From NBLH01 sp050296515 (GTDB lineage: Bacteria; Bacteroidota; Bacteroidia; Bacteroidales; NBLH01), in the NCBI GenBank assembly GCA_050296515.1, contig JBNKRJ010000098.1, positions 23,470-87,469 of the forward strand: a DNA stretch of 64,000 nucleotides, read 5' to 3'. The notes below the pieces were generated by a model. It saw only the letters and a program-made list of their open reading frames with translations, was not told the origin of the DNA and did not search any database. The translations under genes were made by a program, and so were the position numbers. Positions within the stretch are counted from its first letter, which is position 1, and each line of letters begins with the position of its first letter. This document shows positions 9,146 to 18,606 of the stretch, piece by piece.

Positions 9146-9166
9146 ATTTCAATAGTCAATTATTTT

Positions 9167-9613
9167 TTATTCTGAAATTACTTCAAATGGAATTTCAGCT
9201 CTTATTTCGCGATGTAGTTTAACAATTGCTGTATAACTTCCAATTTCTTTAACTGCATCTTCTTTAATTGAAATCTTTTTACGATCAATTTCAAATCCTT
9301 GTTTTACAAGTTCGTCTGCAATTTGAATTGTGTTAACCGAACCGAAAATTTTACCAGTTGAACTAGTTTTTGCTCCAACAGTAATTTTTACATTTTTCAA
9401 TTTTTCAGCAAGCTCCAGAGCATCATTTTTAATTTTTTCTTCTTTATGAGCTCTTTGTCTTAGGTTCTCAGCATGAACTTTCTTTGCCATTTTAGTAGCA
9501 AGAATAGCATACCCCTGTGGAATAAGATAGTTTCTTCCATAACCTGCTTTTACGGTAACTATGTCGTCAGCAAGACCTAAGTTTGTAATATCTTGTTTTA
9601 ATATAACTTCCAT
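9167..9613 (-). CDS. rplI: 50S ribosomal protein L9
   Basis: The 148-residue protein has the L9 N-terminal signature DIVTVKAGYGRNYLIPQGYA, a long central helix (about 42-75) and a C-terminal domain ending in EIRAEIPFEVISE. Length and order (after rpsF and rpsR) are standard. It binds 23S rRNA at the base of the L1 stalk. It is the last gene of the operon, 18 bp after rpsR. Confidence 0.97.
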   Translation of the reverse strand: MEVILKQDITNLGLADDIVTVKAGYGRNYLIPQGYAILATKMAKKVHAENLRQRAHKEEKIKNDALELAEKLKNVKITVGAKTSSTGKIFGSVNTIQIADELVKQGFEIDRKKISIKEDAVKEIGSYTAIVKLHREIRAEIPFEVISE

Positions 9614-9631
9614 AATATCGTTTTTTAAAGC

Positions 9632-9901
9632 TTATTTTAATAAATCAGTAACATAAGGCAAAATGGCAATGTGACGTGCTCTTTTAATTGCCTGAGAAAC
9701 TTTACGTTGATACTTCAAAGAAGTTCCGGTAATTCTGCGAGGTAAAATTTTACCTTGCTCATTCAAGAATTTTTTAAGGAAAACAGGATCTTTGTAATCA
9801 ACATATTTAATCTTATTCTTCTTAAAACGACAGTATTTTTTTCTTTTTACCTCTACAGTTGGAGGCGTTAAGTATCTGATTTCTGATTGATTCTGTGCCA
9901 T
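9632..9901 (-). CDS. rpsR: 30S ribosomal protein S18
   Basis: The 89-residue basic protein has the S18 core YVDYKDPVFLKKFLNEQGKI and PRRITGTSLKYQRKVSQAIK, then RHIAILPYV. The N-terminal Cys in KKYCRFKK is the usual single Cys of S18. It forms a heterodimer with S6 on the 30S platform and starts 1 bp after the rpsF stop, so the two are translationally coupled. Confidence 0.97.
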   Translation of the reverse strand: MAQNQSEIRYLTPPTVEVKRKKYCRFKKNKIKYVDYKDPVFLKKFLNEQGKILPRRITGTSLKYQRKVSQAIKRARHIAILPYVTDLLK

Positions 9902-9902
9902 T

Positions 9903-10250
9903 TTAGTCCTCCTTTTCTTCTTTTTTGTTCATTCTACGTTTTTTCTCACTGTATTCAACAGCATATTTGTCCATTTTCATGGTCAAGAAACGAATCACTC
10001 TCTCGTCTCTTCTAAATTGGATTTCAAGTTTTTCAATGAGTGCTCCTTCTGCCTCGAATTCGAAAAGTTGGTAAAAGCCAGTAGATTTGTGTTGAATCGG
10101 GTAAGCTAATTTTTTTAGGCCCCAATGTTCTTCATGGACCATATTAGCTCCTTCCTCGGCCAGAAAATTTCTGAATTTATCTACCGTCTCCTTCATCTGT
10201 GCATCAGATAAAACGGGAGTTACAATGAAAACGGTTTCGTAACGATTCAT
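9903..10250 (-). CDS. rpsF: 30S ribosomal protein S6
   Basis: The 115-residue protein starts MNRYETVFIVTPVLSD and carries the conserved EEHWGLKKLAYPIQHK and TGFYQLFEFEA of S6. It has a charged C-terminal tail (EKKRRMNKKEEKED). It is the first gene of the three-gene ribosomal operon, with a near-perfect promoter 38-68 bp upstream. Confidence 0.97.
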   Translation of the reverse strand: MNRYETVFIVTPVLSDAQMKETVDKFRNFLAEEGANMVHEEHWGLKKLAYPIQHKSTGFYQLFEFEAEGALIEKLEIQFRRDERVIRFLTMKMDKYAVEYSEKKRRMNKKEEKED

Positions 10251-10287
10251 ACTCTAATTTTTTTAATTAATAGATATTTTGAGGGCG

Positions 10288-10318
10288 CAAAAGTATAAAT
10301 AATTCGCAAGTATTCAAA
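10288..10318 (-). promoter_or_regulatory. Promoter of rpsF-rpsR-rplI
   Basis: On the minus strand TTTG (10315-10318) is followed after exactly 19 bp by TACTTTTG (10288-10295), an exact match to the Bacteroidota consensus. The transcript leader before the rpsF ATG would be about 30 nt. Autoregulation by S6:S18 binding to the leader is known in other bacteria, but I do not see its motif clearly here. Confidence 0.85.
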
Positions 10319-10537
10319 TACTTCAAGTAATTTTATTTTTAATTTTTTATTGTGTTGAATGATAATTGACGACATCTTAGTTTTGTAACCAAATTTATGG
10401 AATACATAATCTTTGATAAATTGTTAAAAAGTAATTTTGATACTCAATCGTTTAGTTAGTATTAGTTTACACTAAATTCCTTTTCTTATAATTACTTTCT
10501 GTGAATATAGTTTCTTTAAAAATACATTTAATAATTC

Positions 10538-10545
10538 TATTTTTG
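10538..10545 (+). promoter_or_regulatory. Promoter -7 element of dnaX
   Basis: TATTTTTG matches the -7 consensus TAnnTTTG 24 bp before the ATG at 10570. No good -33 TTTG is seen at the expected distance. Its position inside the longer possible reading frame from GTG 10501 argues for the 10570 start. Confidence 0.5.
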
Positions 10546-10569
10546 TGGAATACGAAGATTTTAGAATTC

Positions 10570-12252
10570 ATGGAGAACTTTATTGTTTCAGCTAGAAAAT
10601 ACAGACCAGGAACATTTGGCTTTGTGGTAGGGCAAAAGTCAATTACTTCTACCTTAAAAAATGCCATTAAAAATAATCACATGGCACAGGCTTATTTGTT
10701 TTGTGGCCCAAGGGGAGTTGGGAAAACAACTTGTGCACGTATTTTTGCGAAAACGATTAACTGCCAGAATATTAGCGAGGATATTGAACCATGCAATGAG
10801 TGTGAATCTTGCAAGTCATTTAATAGTAACAGGTCGTTAAATATTCACGAGTTAGATGCAGCTTCAAACAACTCTGTTGATGATATTCGAAATCTGATTG
10901 ATCAGGTTCGTATTCCCCCACAAATGGGCAAGAGAAGTGTGTATATCATCGACGAGGTTCACATGTTGTCAACTCAGGCTTTTAACGCATTTCTTAAAAC
11001 ACTTGAGGAGCCGCCAGCACATGCAACTTTTATTCTGGCAACCACCGAAAAACATAAAATAATTCCTACCATTCTTTCACGATGTCAAATATTTGACTTT
11101 AATAGGATTGGCGTTGAAGATATTGCTGAGCATTTAGCTTTTGTGGCTAAAAATGAAGGCGTTGAAGCCAGCCATGACGCATTAAATATTATTGGCCAGA
11201 AAGCTGATGGTGCAATGCGTGATGCCCTTTCGTATTTTGATCAGATAGTAAGCTTCTCGGGAAGTACTATTACTTATGAAAATGTAATTGAAAACCTGAA
11301 TGTTCTTGATTATGAGTATTACTTTTCTCTGGTTGATGCTTTTTTAAGTAATGATTTTGCAAGTGCTTTATTAACATTTAATGATATACTTAACAAAGGC
11401 TTCGATGGTCATCATTTTATTACAGGACTTGGAAAACATTTTCGTGATTTATTAGTAAGCAAAGATCAAAGTACTGTAAAACTTCTGGAGATCGGAGAGG
11501 GAATTAAAGAAAAATATAAAAAGCAAGCTGCAGATTGTCCGTTGCCTTTTCTTTTTCAGGCACTAAATATTACCAATGCCTGCGATTTGACTTATAAAGC
11601 TAGTCAGGATAAAAGATTGCAGGTTGAGCTGGCACTTATAAATATTGCTAAAGTAACTCTTCAACCTGTTCCTTCCTCTGTGAGCCAATCTGGTACTCAA
11701 CAAATTAAATCACCTGAAAAAGGAGCTCAGGAAAATAACACTTCTTCTATTAAGACTGAGAACGAACAACCTGCCTCAAAAAAAATGAGCTCAATATCTA
11801 TTAAGGGTGCATTAAAGGGGGATAATATTCAAAAAAAAGTTGAAGAAAAACCTGAAAATGTTGAAAATGAACCTAAAAAAGAATATGTTGCCACAGATTT
11901 TACACTAGAACAATTAGTTGAAGCTTGGGAACAATTTGCATCTTCAATACAAACCGACAAACCGAGGATTTATAGTATTCTTAAATCTGAAAAACCGCAA
12001 AAAAAATCAGTTGAGGAGATTGTTTTCACCGTGAAAAATTCTTTGCAAAAAGATGCTATTGAAAAAGTTGAAGCGGACATAATGTCCTATGTTTCAGATA
12101 AATTACAAAATAATAAGTTAAAACTTACTATTGAAATTGTTGAATTAGAAGAAAAGAAACAGTTATATACTGACTCTGATAAATATAAGTATCTGACAGA
12201 GAAAAATGCAAATTTGAATAAGCTTAAACAGCAATTTAATTTAGATTTTTAG
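10570..12252 (+). CDS. dnaX: DNA polymerase III subunit gamma/tau
   Basis: The 560-residue clamp-loader ATPase begins MENFIVSARKYRPGTFGFVV, as in Bacteroidota DnaX. Walker A is GPRGVGKTT. The four-Cys zinc site is seen as C, then CNECESC in NCQNISEDIEPCNECESC. Walker B is DEVHML, and the SRC motif is LSRCQIF. The ATPase and clamp-loader domains end near residue 360, followed by a variable Lys/Glu-rich region and a C-terminal tau-like domain. An upstream GTG at 10501 would add 23 hydrophobic residues, but the promoter element at 10538 lies inside that extension, so ATG 10570 is preferred. The gene is divergent from rpsF. Confidence 0.95.
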   Translation: MENFIVSARKYRPGTFGFVVGQKSITSTLKNAIKNNHMAQAYLFCGPRGVGKTTCARIFAKTINCQNISEDIEPCNECESCKSFNSNRSLNIHELDAASNNSVDDIRNLIDQVRIPPQMGKRSVYIIDEVHMLSTQAFNAFLKTLEEPPAHATFILATTEKHKIIPTILSRCQIFDFNRIGVEDIAEHLAFVAKNEGVEASHDALNIIGQKADGAMRDALSYFDQIVSFSGSTITYENVIENLNVLDYEYYFSLVDAFLSNDFASALLTFNDILNKGFDGHHFITGLGKHFRDLLVSKDQSTVKLLEIGEGIKEKYKKQAADCPLPFLFQALNITNACDLTYKASQDKRLQVELALINIAKVTLQPVPSSVSQSGTQQIKSPEKGAQENNTSSIKTENEQPASKKMSSISIKGALKGDNIQKKVEEKPENVENEPKKEYVATDFTLEQLVEAWEQFASSIQTDKPRIYSILKSEKPQKKSVEEIVFTVKNSLQKDAIEKVEADIMSYVSDKLQNNKLKLTIEIVELEEKKQLYTDSDKYKYLTEKNANLNKLKQQFNLDF

Positions 12253-12447
12253 GGAATAAGTTGCTTTTGTCGGGAAAATTTAGTATCTATGGGAAGTAAA
12301 TTAATTACCCCCAAGTTCCTCTTGGTAGTTAGTTATTTGAGATGGTAAATACCGGAACAATTATTTTATCGGTGCTTTTACAATCACATAATGATTGTCG
12401 TGATTGGTAATATTGTAATCTTATTTGAGTAATGTAAGACAAGTATA

Positions 12448-15348
12448 ATGAATACAATTAGATTAGTTTCAAATCTACTTATCTTATTTATAAGTGTGTT
12501 TCTATTTGTCGAAACTTCAAATTCGCAACCTTGGTTGAATAATGTTTCTACTCAAAAAAAGCAAGATGAAAAACCAAGTTTTTATGATATCCAAAATGCT
12601 TTTAATAACTTTTGGAAAAATAAAAAAATAACAAAGGGAAAAGGTTATAAGCAGTTTAGACGTTGGGAAGCATTTATGGTACCGCGTGTTTATCCTAATG
12701 GTCTTTTTTCTGTTGATAAAAGTTGGTTGGAATATCAGAAAATTGGTTATAAGAGGCTTAAAAGTGCTGTTAGTTCCAATTGGAGCCCCATTGGTCCGTC
12801 AATTGTACCAGATGACAACAATGGAAAACCAAGTGGGGTTGGAAGAGTAAACTGTATTGCTTTTCATCCAACAAATGCAAATATAATTTTTCTTGGGGCA
12901 CCATCTGGTGGTCTCTGGAAATCTACTAATGGAGGCGCTTCTTGGTTTACAACAACTGATGATTTGGGTACTCTTGGAGTATCTGATATTGCAGTAAATC
13001 CAGATAATCCAGATATTATTTACATTGCAACTGGTGATGGTGATGCTGGAGATACTTACAGCATTGGTATACTGAAATCACAGAATGGTGGTGAAAGTTG
13101 GGGTACAACGGGTTTAACAACCTTGCTCTCGGATAATATAATTATACGGAGGTTAATTATTAATCCTCAAACACCAGCAATATTAATTGCAGCAACCAAC
13201 CAAGGAATTTATCGGACTATTAATAATGGAGTTAGTTGGACTAATGTACAATCCGGTCATTTTAAAGATCTTGAGTTTAATCCTGCAAACCCGAATATAG
13301 TTTATGCTGCCAGGTATGGTTTAAATAGCGCACGGTTTTATAAATCTATTGATGGTGGGGCAACCTTTATTCAAGTAAATACAGGCGTTGATTTAACCCA
13401 AACTTATAGGTTAGAATTGGCTGTTAGTAGTGCTACATATTCAGATGTAATTTATGCATTATATAGTGAAAGAGAACAAGATGGATTTCACTCATTATGG
13501 AAATCTACTAATGCAGGTGATAATTGGACAAAGGTGTATGATGCGGTCTCTGGGAAAAATTTATTAGGTTGGTCAAGTGATGGGAGTGATGTTGGTGGGC
13601 AAGGTTGGTATGATTTATCACTAGCAGTTTCTTCTAATGATGATAATAAGATATTTGTTGGTGGTGTAAATGTCTGGATGTCAGATAATTCTGGTGTTGA
13701 TTGGAGCTTGGTTGGTGATTGGGAAGGTGGGACATCAAACTATGTGCACGCCGATCATCATTGGTTAGGTTATAGTCCCTCAGGGATATTGTTTAATGGC
13801 AATGATGGTGGTATTTATAAAACTTATAACGAAGGGACCAATTGGGCTGATATTAGCAATGGCTTAAATATTCTGCAGGTTGATCGAATTGGAACATCTC
13901 AAGATAATTCATCTGTTGTAATTACTGGTAATCAGGATAACGGGACAATGATTTATACAGCAACGACAGATAGCTGGAGACAAATTTACAAAGGCGACGG
14001 AGCAGATTGTTTTGTTGACAAAGATGATAATGGAACGCTTTTTATATCTCGTACAAATGGTCATTTCTTAAGATCACATGATGGGGGAAAAACATTTGTA
14101 TCAATTGAACCACAAGGAGTTGGAGATGGGGCTTGGCATACCCCTTTTGTTGTAAATCCCGAAAATAATAATGTATTGTATGCTGGGTTTAATGATGTAT
14201 GGAAATCATATGATAAGGGAAATACCTGGGTGAAAATTTCGAATAATCTTAGTCCGGATAATTTACTGACTCAGCTAGTAGTAGCTCCTTCCAATACAAA
14301 CTACATTTATGCTACTACAGGCACAAAGCACTGGCTAACTAAAAATGGAGGACAATCATGGGTTGAAATATTATCAACTGATTTACCGAATTTGTATTTA
14401 ACTTATTTTGCAGTTGCAGATAACAATCCCGATCATGTTTGGGCTACATTTTCAGGTTTTAATAGTGGTCAAAAAGTTTATTATTCCGAGAATGGAGGAG
14501 ATAGCTGGACAAATATTTCGGATGGTTTGCCAAATGCTCCGATAAATTGCATTGAACGAGAAAGACAATCAAATGATGTTCTTTATCTTGGTACTGATAT
14601 TGGGGTTTTTTACCGTGATGCATCCTTAAGTAGTTGGGAATTATTTAGCACAAATTTGCCTAATGTTGTTATTAGTGAGTTAGAAATTCAATATTCTGAT
14701 GGACTTTTAAGAGCAGGTACGAGAGGTCGTGGTTTATGGGAAACTTTAATTACTATAAGTAAGCCTGGTTCTCCATACGTTGTAAGAGCTGAAATTACTT
14801 CAGATGGAATGCAGATAGAACTTACTTTTAATAAATCAATGGGAGATCCTGTTGGTAAGGAAACTGAGTTTATAATAAGTAATGGAAACACAATTATTCC
14901 AACCTCTATCATTTTAAAGGAAGGCACTACCAATGTTTATATTATTAGTTTACCCGTAGACATAGAGAAAGGGGATATTGTGACTATTTCATATACCGGG
15001 AGTAGTATAACTTCCTCAGATGGTGATACGCTTTTGTCTTTTGTAAATAAAGGAGTAGAAAATGAGCTTGGGTCTTCTTATATAAATATTGAAGAGTCTA
15101 CCGAAATTAAAGTTTATCCTAACCCCAATAATGGAATGTTTGAAATACAGTGCAACTTGAAAAAAGTGACTGACTTATCTGTGAAATTGGTGAATTTGAG
15201 TGGGCAAGTTGTTTATAATAAGACACTTAAAACGGAGGACAAACAATTTAAAAAAAGCATTTCAATTCCAAAAAATATAAAAGGAACTTATTTTATTTTA
15301 ATTGAAAGTGGGAAGAAGAAATTTCAAAAAACAATTGTAATTGAGTAA
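12448..15348 (+). CDS. Large secreted BNR/sortilin-like beta-propeller protein with T9SS sorting domain
   Basis: The 966-residue protein has a signal peptide (1-26), then many beta-propeller blades with Asp-box-like motifs such as LWKSTNGGASWFT, IYRTINNGVSW, LWKSTNAGDNW and YYSENGGDSW (about 110-770). The pattern is that of VPS10/sortilin-like or exo-sialidase-type (BNR) propellers in Bacteroidota. Residues about 775-870 form an immunoglobulin-like domain. The last ~85 residues (IKVYPNPNNGMFEIQ to FQKTIVIE) are a type A T9SS C-terminal sorting domain. The protein should be exported across the outer membrane and attached to the cell surface or released. No catalytic role can be assigned. It is convergent with ferritin, separated by a shared terminator. 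Confidence 0.9.
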   Translation: MNTIRLVSNLLILFISVFLFVETSNSQPWLNNVSTQKKQDEKPSFYDIQNAFNNFWKNKKITKGKGYKQFRRWEAFMVPRVYPNGLFSVDKSWLEYQKIGYKRLKSAVSSNWSPIGPSIVPDDNNGKPSGVGRVNCIAFHPTNANIIFLGAPSGGLWKSTNGGASWFTTTDDLGTLGVSDIAVNPDNPDIIYIATGDGDAGDTYSIGILKSQNGGESWGTTGLTTLLSDNIIIRRLIINPQTPAILIAATNQGIYRTINNGVSWTNVQSGHFKDLEFNPANPNIVYAARYGLNSARFYKSIDGGATFIQVNTGVDLTQTYRLELAVSSATYSDVIYALYSEREQDGFHSLWKSTNAGDNWTKVYDAVSGKNLLGWSSDGSDVGGQGWYDLSLAVSSNDDNKIFVGGVNVWMSDNSGVDWSLVGDWEGGTSNYVHADHHWLGYSPSGILFNGNDGGIYKTYNEGTNWADISNGLNILQVDRIGTSQDNSSVVITGNQDNGTMIYTATTDSWRQIYKGDGADCFVDKDDNGTLFISRTNGHFLRSHDGGKTFVSIEPQGVGDGAWHTPFVVNPENNNVLYAGFNDVWKSYDKGNTWVKISNNLSPDNLLTQLVVAPSNTNYIYATTGTKHWLTKNGGQSWVEILSTDLPNLYLTYFAVADNNPDHVWATFSGFNSGQKVYYSENGGDSWTNISDGLPNAPINCIERERQSNDVLYLGTDIGVFYRDASLSSWELFSTNLPNVVISELEIQYSDGLLRAGTRGRGLWETLITISKPGSPYVVRAEITSDGMQIELTFNKSMGDPVGKETEFIISNGNTIIPTSIILKEGTTNVYIISLPVDIEKGDIVTISYTGSSITSSDGDTLLSFVNKGVENELGSSYINIEESTEIKVYPNPNNGMFEIQCNLKKVTDLSVKLVNLSGQVVYNKTLKTEDKQFKKSISIPKNIKGTYFILIESGKKKFQKTIVIE

Positions 15349-15373
15349 AAAAGCGACAATTATGCCGCTTTTT
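15347..15373. terminator. Bidirectional terminator between the propeller gene and ferritin
   Basis: An 8-bp stem AAAAAGCG / CGCTTTTT spans the end of the plus-strand gene (15348) and the end of the minus-strand ferritin gene (15360), so it overlaps both 3' ends. A and T runs on either side allow termination in both directions. Confidence 0.75.
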
Positions 15374-15884
15374 CTTTATTCTGTTGCCCAGAAGTTTTAC
15401 TCTGAGATGCCATGTCCTGATCGAACAAGTACATATTTGCTTTGGCATCACCTAATAAATTTAGCTTATCCAAATTGGTTTTCGCCAGGTTTTCTTCTTC
15501 AATCTGCTCAGATATATACCACTGAAGGAAATTTTGGGTGGTAAAATCTTTTTCTTCAACGCAAATTAACACTAGCTCATTAATTTTATTAGAAATCATT
15601 CTTTCATGATCAAGAATTTCCTTGAAAACAGCTTTTATTGAGTCAAACTCAAACGGTGGCTGTTTTAGTGCAGGAACTATTGCATATCCATCGCGGTCAT
15701 TTATGTAATGAAATAACTTCAACATATGAACTCTTTCTTCATCGGCATGAATATATAAAAACTCGGCAGAGCCATTATATCCATTTTTCTCAGCCCACGA
15801 AGCCATTGCAAGGTAAAGCTGTGAAGAATAGGCTTCTAATTCAATTTGGTCATTCAGTGCCTTTTCAACTTTTTCTTTCAACAT
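15360..15884 (-). CDS. ftnA: Ferritin (non-haem, FtnA type)
   Basis: The 174-residue four-helix protein carries ferroxidase-centre residues in the usual spacing: Glu in IELEAYSSQLYLAM (about 17), HADEERVHMLKL (Glu about 50, His about 53), Glu in DHERMI (about 94), and EQIEEE (about 127-131). It has no haem-binding Met typical of bacterioferritin. It stores iron as a 24-subunit shell in the cytoplasm and detoxifies Fe(II). It is single and convergent with the propeller gene. OxyR and a peroxiredoxin occur elsewhere in the window, but no shared operator was recognised. Confidence 0.95.
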   Translation of the reverse strand: MLKEKVEKALNDQIELEAYSSQLYLAMASWAEKNGYNGSAEFLYIHADEERVHMLKLFHYINDRDGYAIVPALKQPPFEFDSIKAVFKEILDHERMISNKINELVLICVEEKDFTTQNFLQWYISEQIEEENLAKTNLDKLNLLGDAKANMYLFDQDMASQSKTSGQQNKEKAA

Positions 15885-16025
15885 AGTTTTATTTTTTAGT
15901 TAACAGAATTCTTTCTTTTGCTACTTTATAAATAACTTCTACATAATACGCAATTATTGAATAGTCAATGTATTAATAGTAAAGAAGACTTAAATATAGC
16001 CTTCTTTACATTAATATTTTTTCTA

Positions 16026-18254
16026 CTAAATGGATTCAATAATAGAATTTAGTGTTTCACTAGGTCTCATGGCCTTAAAGGTCAGTACTTCATCAGGTTG
16101 ATAGTAGCCCCCAATATCCATTGGTTTTCCTTGGACTGCATTTAATTCATCCACTATTTTCTGTTCACTGTTACCCAATTCATTTGAAACTTTTTCAAAG
16201 ATAGTTTTTATCTCTGCATCTTCATTTTGGGTGGCTAGAGCTTGTGCCCAATACAAAGAAAGATAAAAATGACTTCCCCTGGTATCCAGCTCGTTAACTT
16301 TTCGAGATGGTGATTTTTTATTCTCAAGAAATTTACCAATTGCTTGGTCCAATGTTTTGGCAAGAATCTGGCCTTTGCCATTGTTGGTTTTATTACTTAA
16401 GTCTTCAAGCGAAACTGAAAGAGCTAAAAACTCACCCAATGAATCCCATCTTAAATGGCCTTCTTTGTTGAACTGTTGAACATGTTTTGGAGCAGAGCCA
16501 CCTGCACCTGTTTCATAAAGGCCGCCACCAGCAAGCAATGGAACGATTGAGAGCATTTTTGCACTTGTACCAAGCTCAAGAATCGGGAACAAATCAGTTA
16601 AGTAATCCCTAAGTACATTTCCTGTGACCGAAATGGTGTCTTTTCCTTCAGTTAATCGTGGAAGTGTAAATTTAACCGCTTCTACAGGAGATAAAATATG
16701 AATTTCCAGTCCTGTTGTGTCATGATCTTTCAAATAGGTATTTACTTTTTCGATCAGCTGTGCATCATGTGCCCTGTTTTTATCTAACCAGAAAACCGAT
16801 GGAGAACCGGTTGCACGAGAGCGATTTACAGCTAGTTTTACCCAATCTTGTATCGGTAAATCCTTCACCTGACATGCTCTCCAGATATCTCCTTTACCAA
16901 CTTTATGTTCTAAAATTACTTCACCGTTACTTCTGACAACTTTTACTGTTCCATCAGCAGGAATTTCGAAAGTTTTATCATGAGAACCATATTCTTCGGC
17001 TTTTTGAGCCATTAAACCAACATTCGAAACATTACCCATGGTAGATGGATCGAATGCACCATTTTTTTGACAATAGCTGATAACCTCCTGATAGAAAGCT
17101 GAGTAACAAGTATCCGGTACAACTGCTTTTGTATCCTGAAGTTTACCATCAGCATTCCACATTTTTCCGGAATCTCTAATAACAACTGGCATTGATGCAT
17201 CTATAATAATGTCATTTCCAGCATGTAAGTTGGTAATTCCTCTGTCAGAATCAACCATTGCAAGCCCAGGTCTCTCTTTATACACATTTTGAATATCAGA
17301 TTCAATTTCCTCTCTTTTATCTGTTGGAAGTTTTTCCAGTTTTGCATATAAATCACCAAGGCCTAAATTCGGGTTTACTCCTAATTCATTAAAAGTTGTA
17401 GCATGTTTTTCAAATACATCTTTATAATAAACAGATACAAAATGTCCAAACATAATTGGATCTGAAATCTTCATCATAGTTGCCTTCAGGTGAACTGAAA
17501 ACAATAAATTCTTTTCTTTTGCATCCTGCAACTGCACCTCTATAAACTCTCTTAGGTGCTTTGCACTCATAAAAGTCCCATCTATTATTTCTCCTTGTTG
17601 AAGTGCAAGTTTTTCCTTTAAAATTGATTTATTTCCCTGGTTATCAGTAAATTCAATATTAACAAGATCTGCTTCGGGCATAGTGTACGATTTCTCGTTT
17701 GCATAAAAATCATGGCCACTCATGTGCGAAACATGGGTTTTTGAATCCGAACTCCATTCTCCTAGTTTTTTAGGATTCTTTTTTGCAAATTCTTTCACCG
17801 AATTAGCCACTCTTCTATCAGAATTGCCTTCTCGTAGAATGGGGTTAACAGCGCTTCCTAAAGCTTTTGCATATCGCGCCTGAAGTTGTTTTTCCTCATC
17901 ATTTTTTGGTTCCTCAGGATAATCAGGAAGCTTGTATCCATGCTCCTGTAGTTCTTTTATGGCTGCTTTTAGCTGCGGAATTGAGGCACTTATATTTGGT
18001 AATTTTATAATATTGGCCTCAGGCTTTTTAACCAATTCACCTAAAAATGCCAGCTCATCAGCTTGTTTCTGCTCTTCGGTCAGGTATTCAGGAAAGTACG
18101 AAATGATTCTACTAGCAAGAGAAATATCTCTTGTTTCCAATTCAATATCGGCCACTTTTGTAAAGGCTTTTAATATTGGTAATAGCGAATATGTAGCTAA
18201 TGCCGGAGCTTCATCAATTTTTGTGTAAATAATTTTCGATGTTTTTACTGTCAT
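16026..18254 (-). CDS. icd: NADP-dependent isocitrate dehydrogenase, monomeric type
   Basis: The 742-residue enzyme matches the monomeric isocitrate dehydrogenase family (usual length about 740) throughout. It begins KIIYTKIDEAPALATYSLLP, has GNSDRRVANSVKEFAKKNP in the first third, SPSVFWLDKNRAHDAQLI in the second half, and SAKMLSIVPLLAGGGLYETG and GSAPKHVQQF near the end. It converts isocitrate and NADP+ to 2-oxoglutarate, CO2 and NADPH in the TCA cycle. This type is unrelated in length to the dimeric Icd. It is monocistronic, with about 350 bp of non-coding DNA upstream. Confidence 0.97.
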   Translation of the reverse strand: MTVKTSKIIYTKIDEAPALATYSLLPILKAFTKVADIELETRDISLASRIISYFPEYLTEEQKQADELAFLGELVKKPEANIIKLPNISASIPQLKAAIKELQEHGYKLPDYPEEPKNDEEKQLQARYAKALGSAVNPILREGNSDRRVANSVKEFAKKNPKKLGEWSSDSKTHVSHMSGHDFYANEKSYTMPEADLVNIEFTDNQGNKSILKEKLALQQGEIIDGTFMSAKHLREFIEVQLQDAKEKNLLFSVHLKATMMKISDPIMFGHFVSVYYKDVFEKHATTFNELGVNPNLGLGDLYAKLEKLPTDKREEIESDIQNVYKERPGLAMVDSDRGITNLHAGNDIIIDASMPVVIRDSGKMWNADGKLQDTKAVVPDTCYSAFYQEVISYCQKNGAFDPSTMGNVSNVGLMAQKAEEYGSHDKTFEIPADGTVKVVRSNGEVILEHKVGKGDIWRACQVKDLPIQDWVKLAVNRSRATGSPSVFWLDKNRAHDAQLIEKVNTYLKDHDTTGLEIHILSPVEAVKFTLPRLTEGKDTISVTGNVLRDYLTDLFPILELGTSAKMLSIVPLLAGGGLYETGAGGSAPKHVQQFNKEGHLRWDSLGEFLALSVSLEDLSNKTNNGKGQILAKTLDQAIGKFLENKKSPSRKVNELDTRGSHFYLSLYWAQALATQNEDAEIKTIFEKVSNELGNSEQKIVDELNAVQGKPMDIGGYYQPDEVLTFKAMRPSETLNSIIESI

Positions 18255-18606
18255 AATTTTAAGTTGTTAAGATTTTGGTTAAAGCTTTTACTTTACAAAA
18301 TTTATGAGCACAATGATACCAACTGCTTTTCATTTACCTTCCTGGCTTTTGTCAATTTTACAATTGATCTTTATCTTGAATTCTTCCTTAAGTATAAAGT
18401 GTTGATTGAAAAGCAAATAACTCGTAAGTGCAATTAGTATTACTGATTTCATTCATTAAGAAGCACAAAGATAAAAATATATTGAGGTGATAGAAAAAAG
18501 TATGAAGTGAAATCGCAATATAGAGGCAATAAAAAAAGGTGTAATTTGAAACTACACCTTTGGCATGTAATAAAATACTATTGAGTTTGTAAAGTTAGTG
18601 GTTTTT
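18255..18606. other. Non-coding gap between icd and fabH
   Basis: No gene of convincing length is seen in this 352-bp stretch. It holds the fabH terminator (18535-18561) and a TATCTTTG (minus strand, 18466-18473) that matches a Bacteroidota -7 box. If used, that box would give icd a leader of about 205 nt. Otherwise nothing is seen. Confidence 0.5.
18535..18561 (-). terminator. Terminator of fabH
   Basis: A 9-bp perfect stem AAAGGTGTA / TACACCTTT with a 9-nt loop is followed on the minus strand by a T run. It starts 46 bp past the fabH stop. Confidence 0.8.

Noticed and set aside
10501..10569. N-terminal extension of DnaX from GTG 10501
   Set aside because: A -7 promoter box lies within the extension and family members start near MENFIVSARKYRP.
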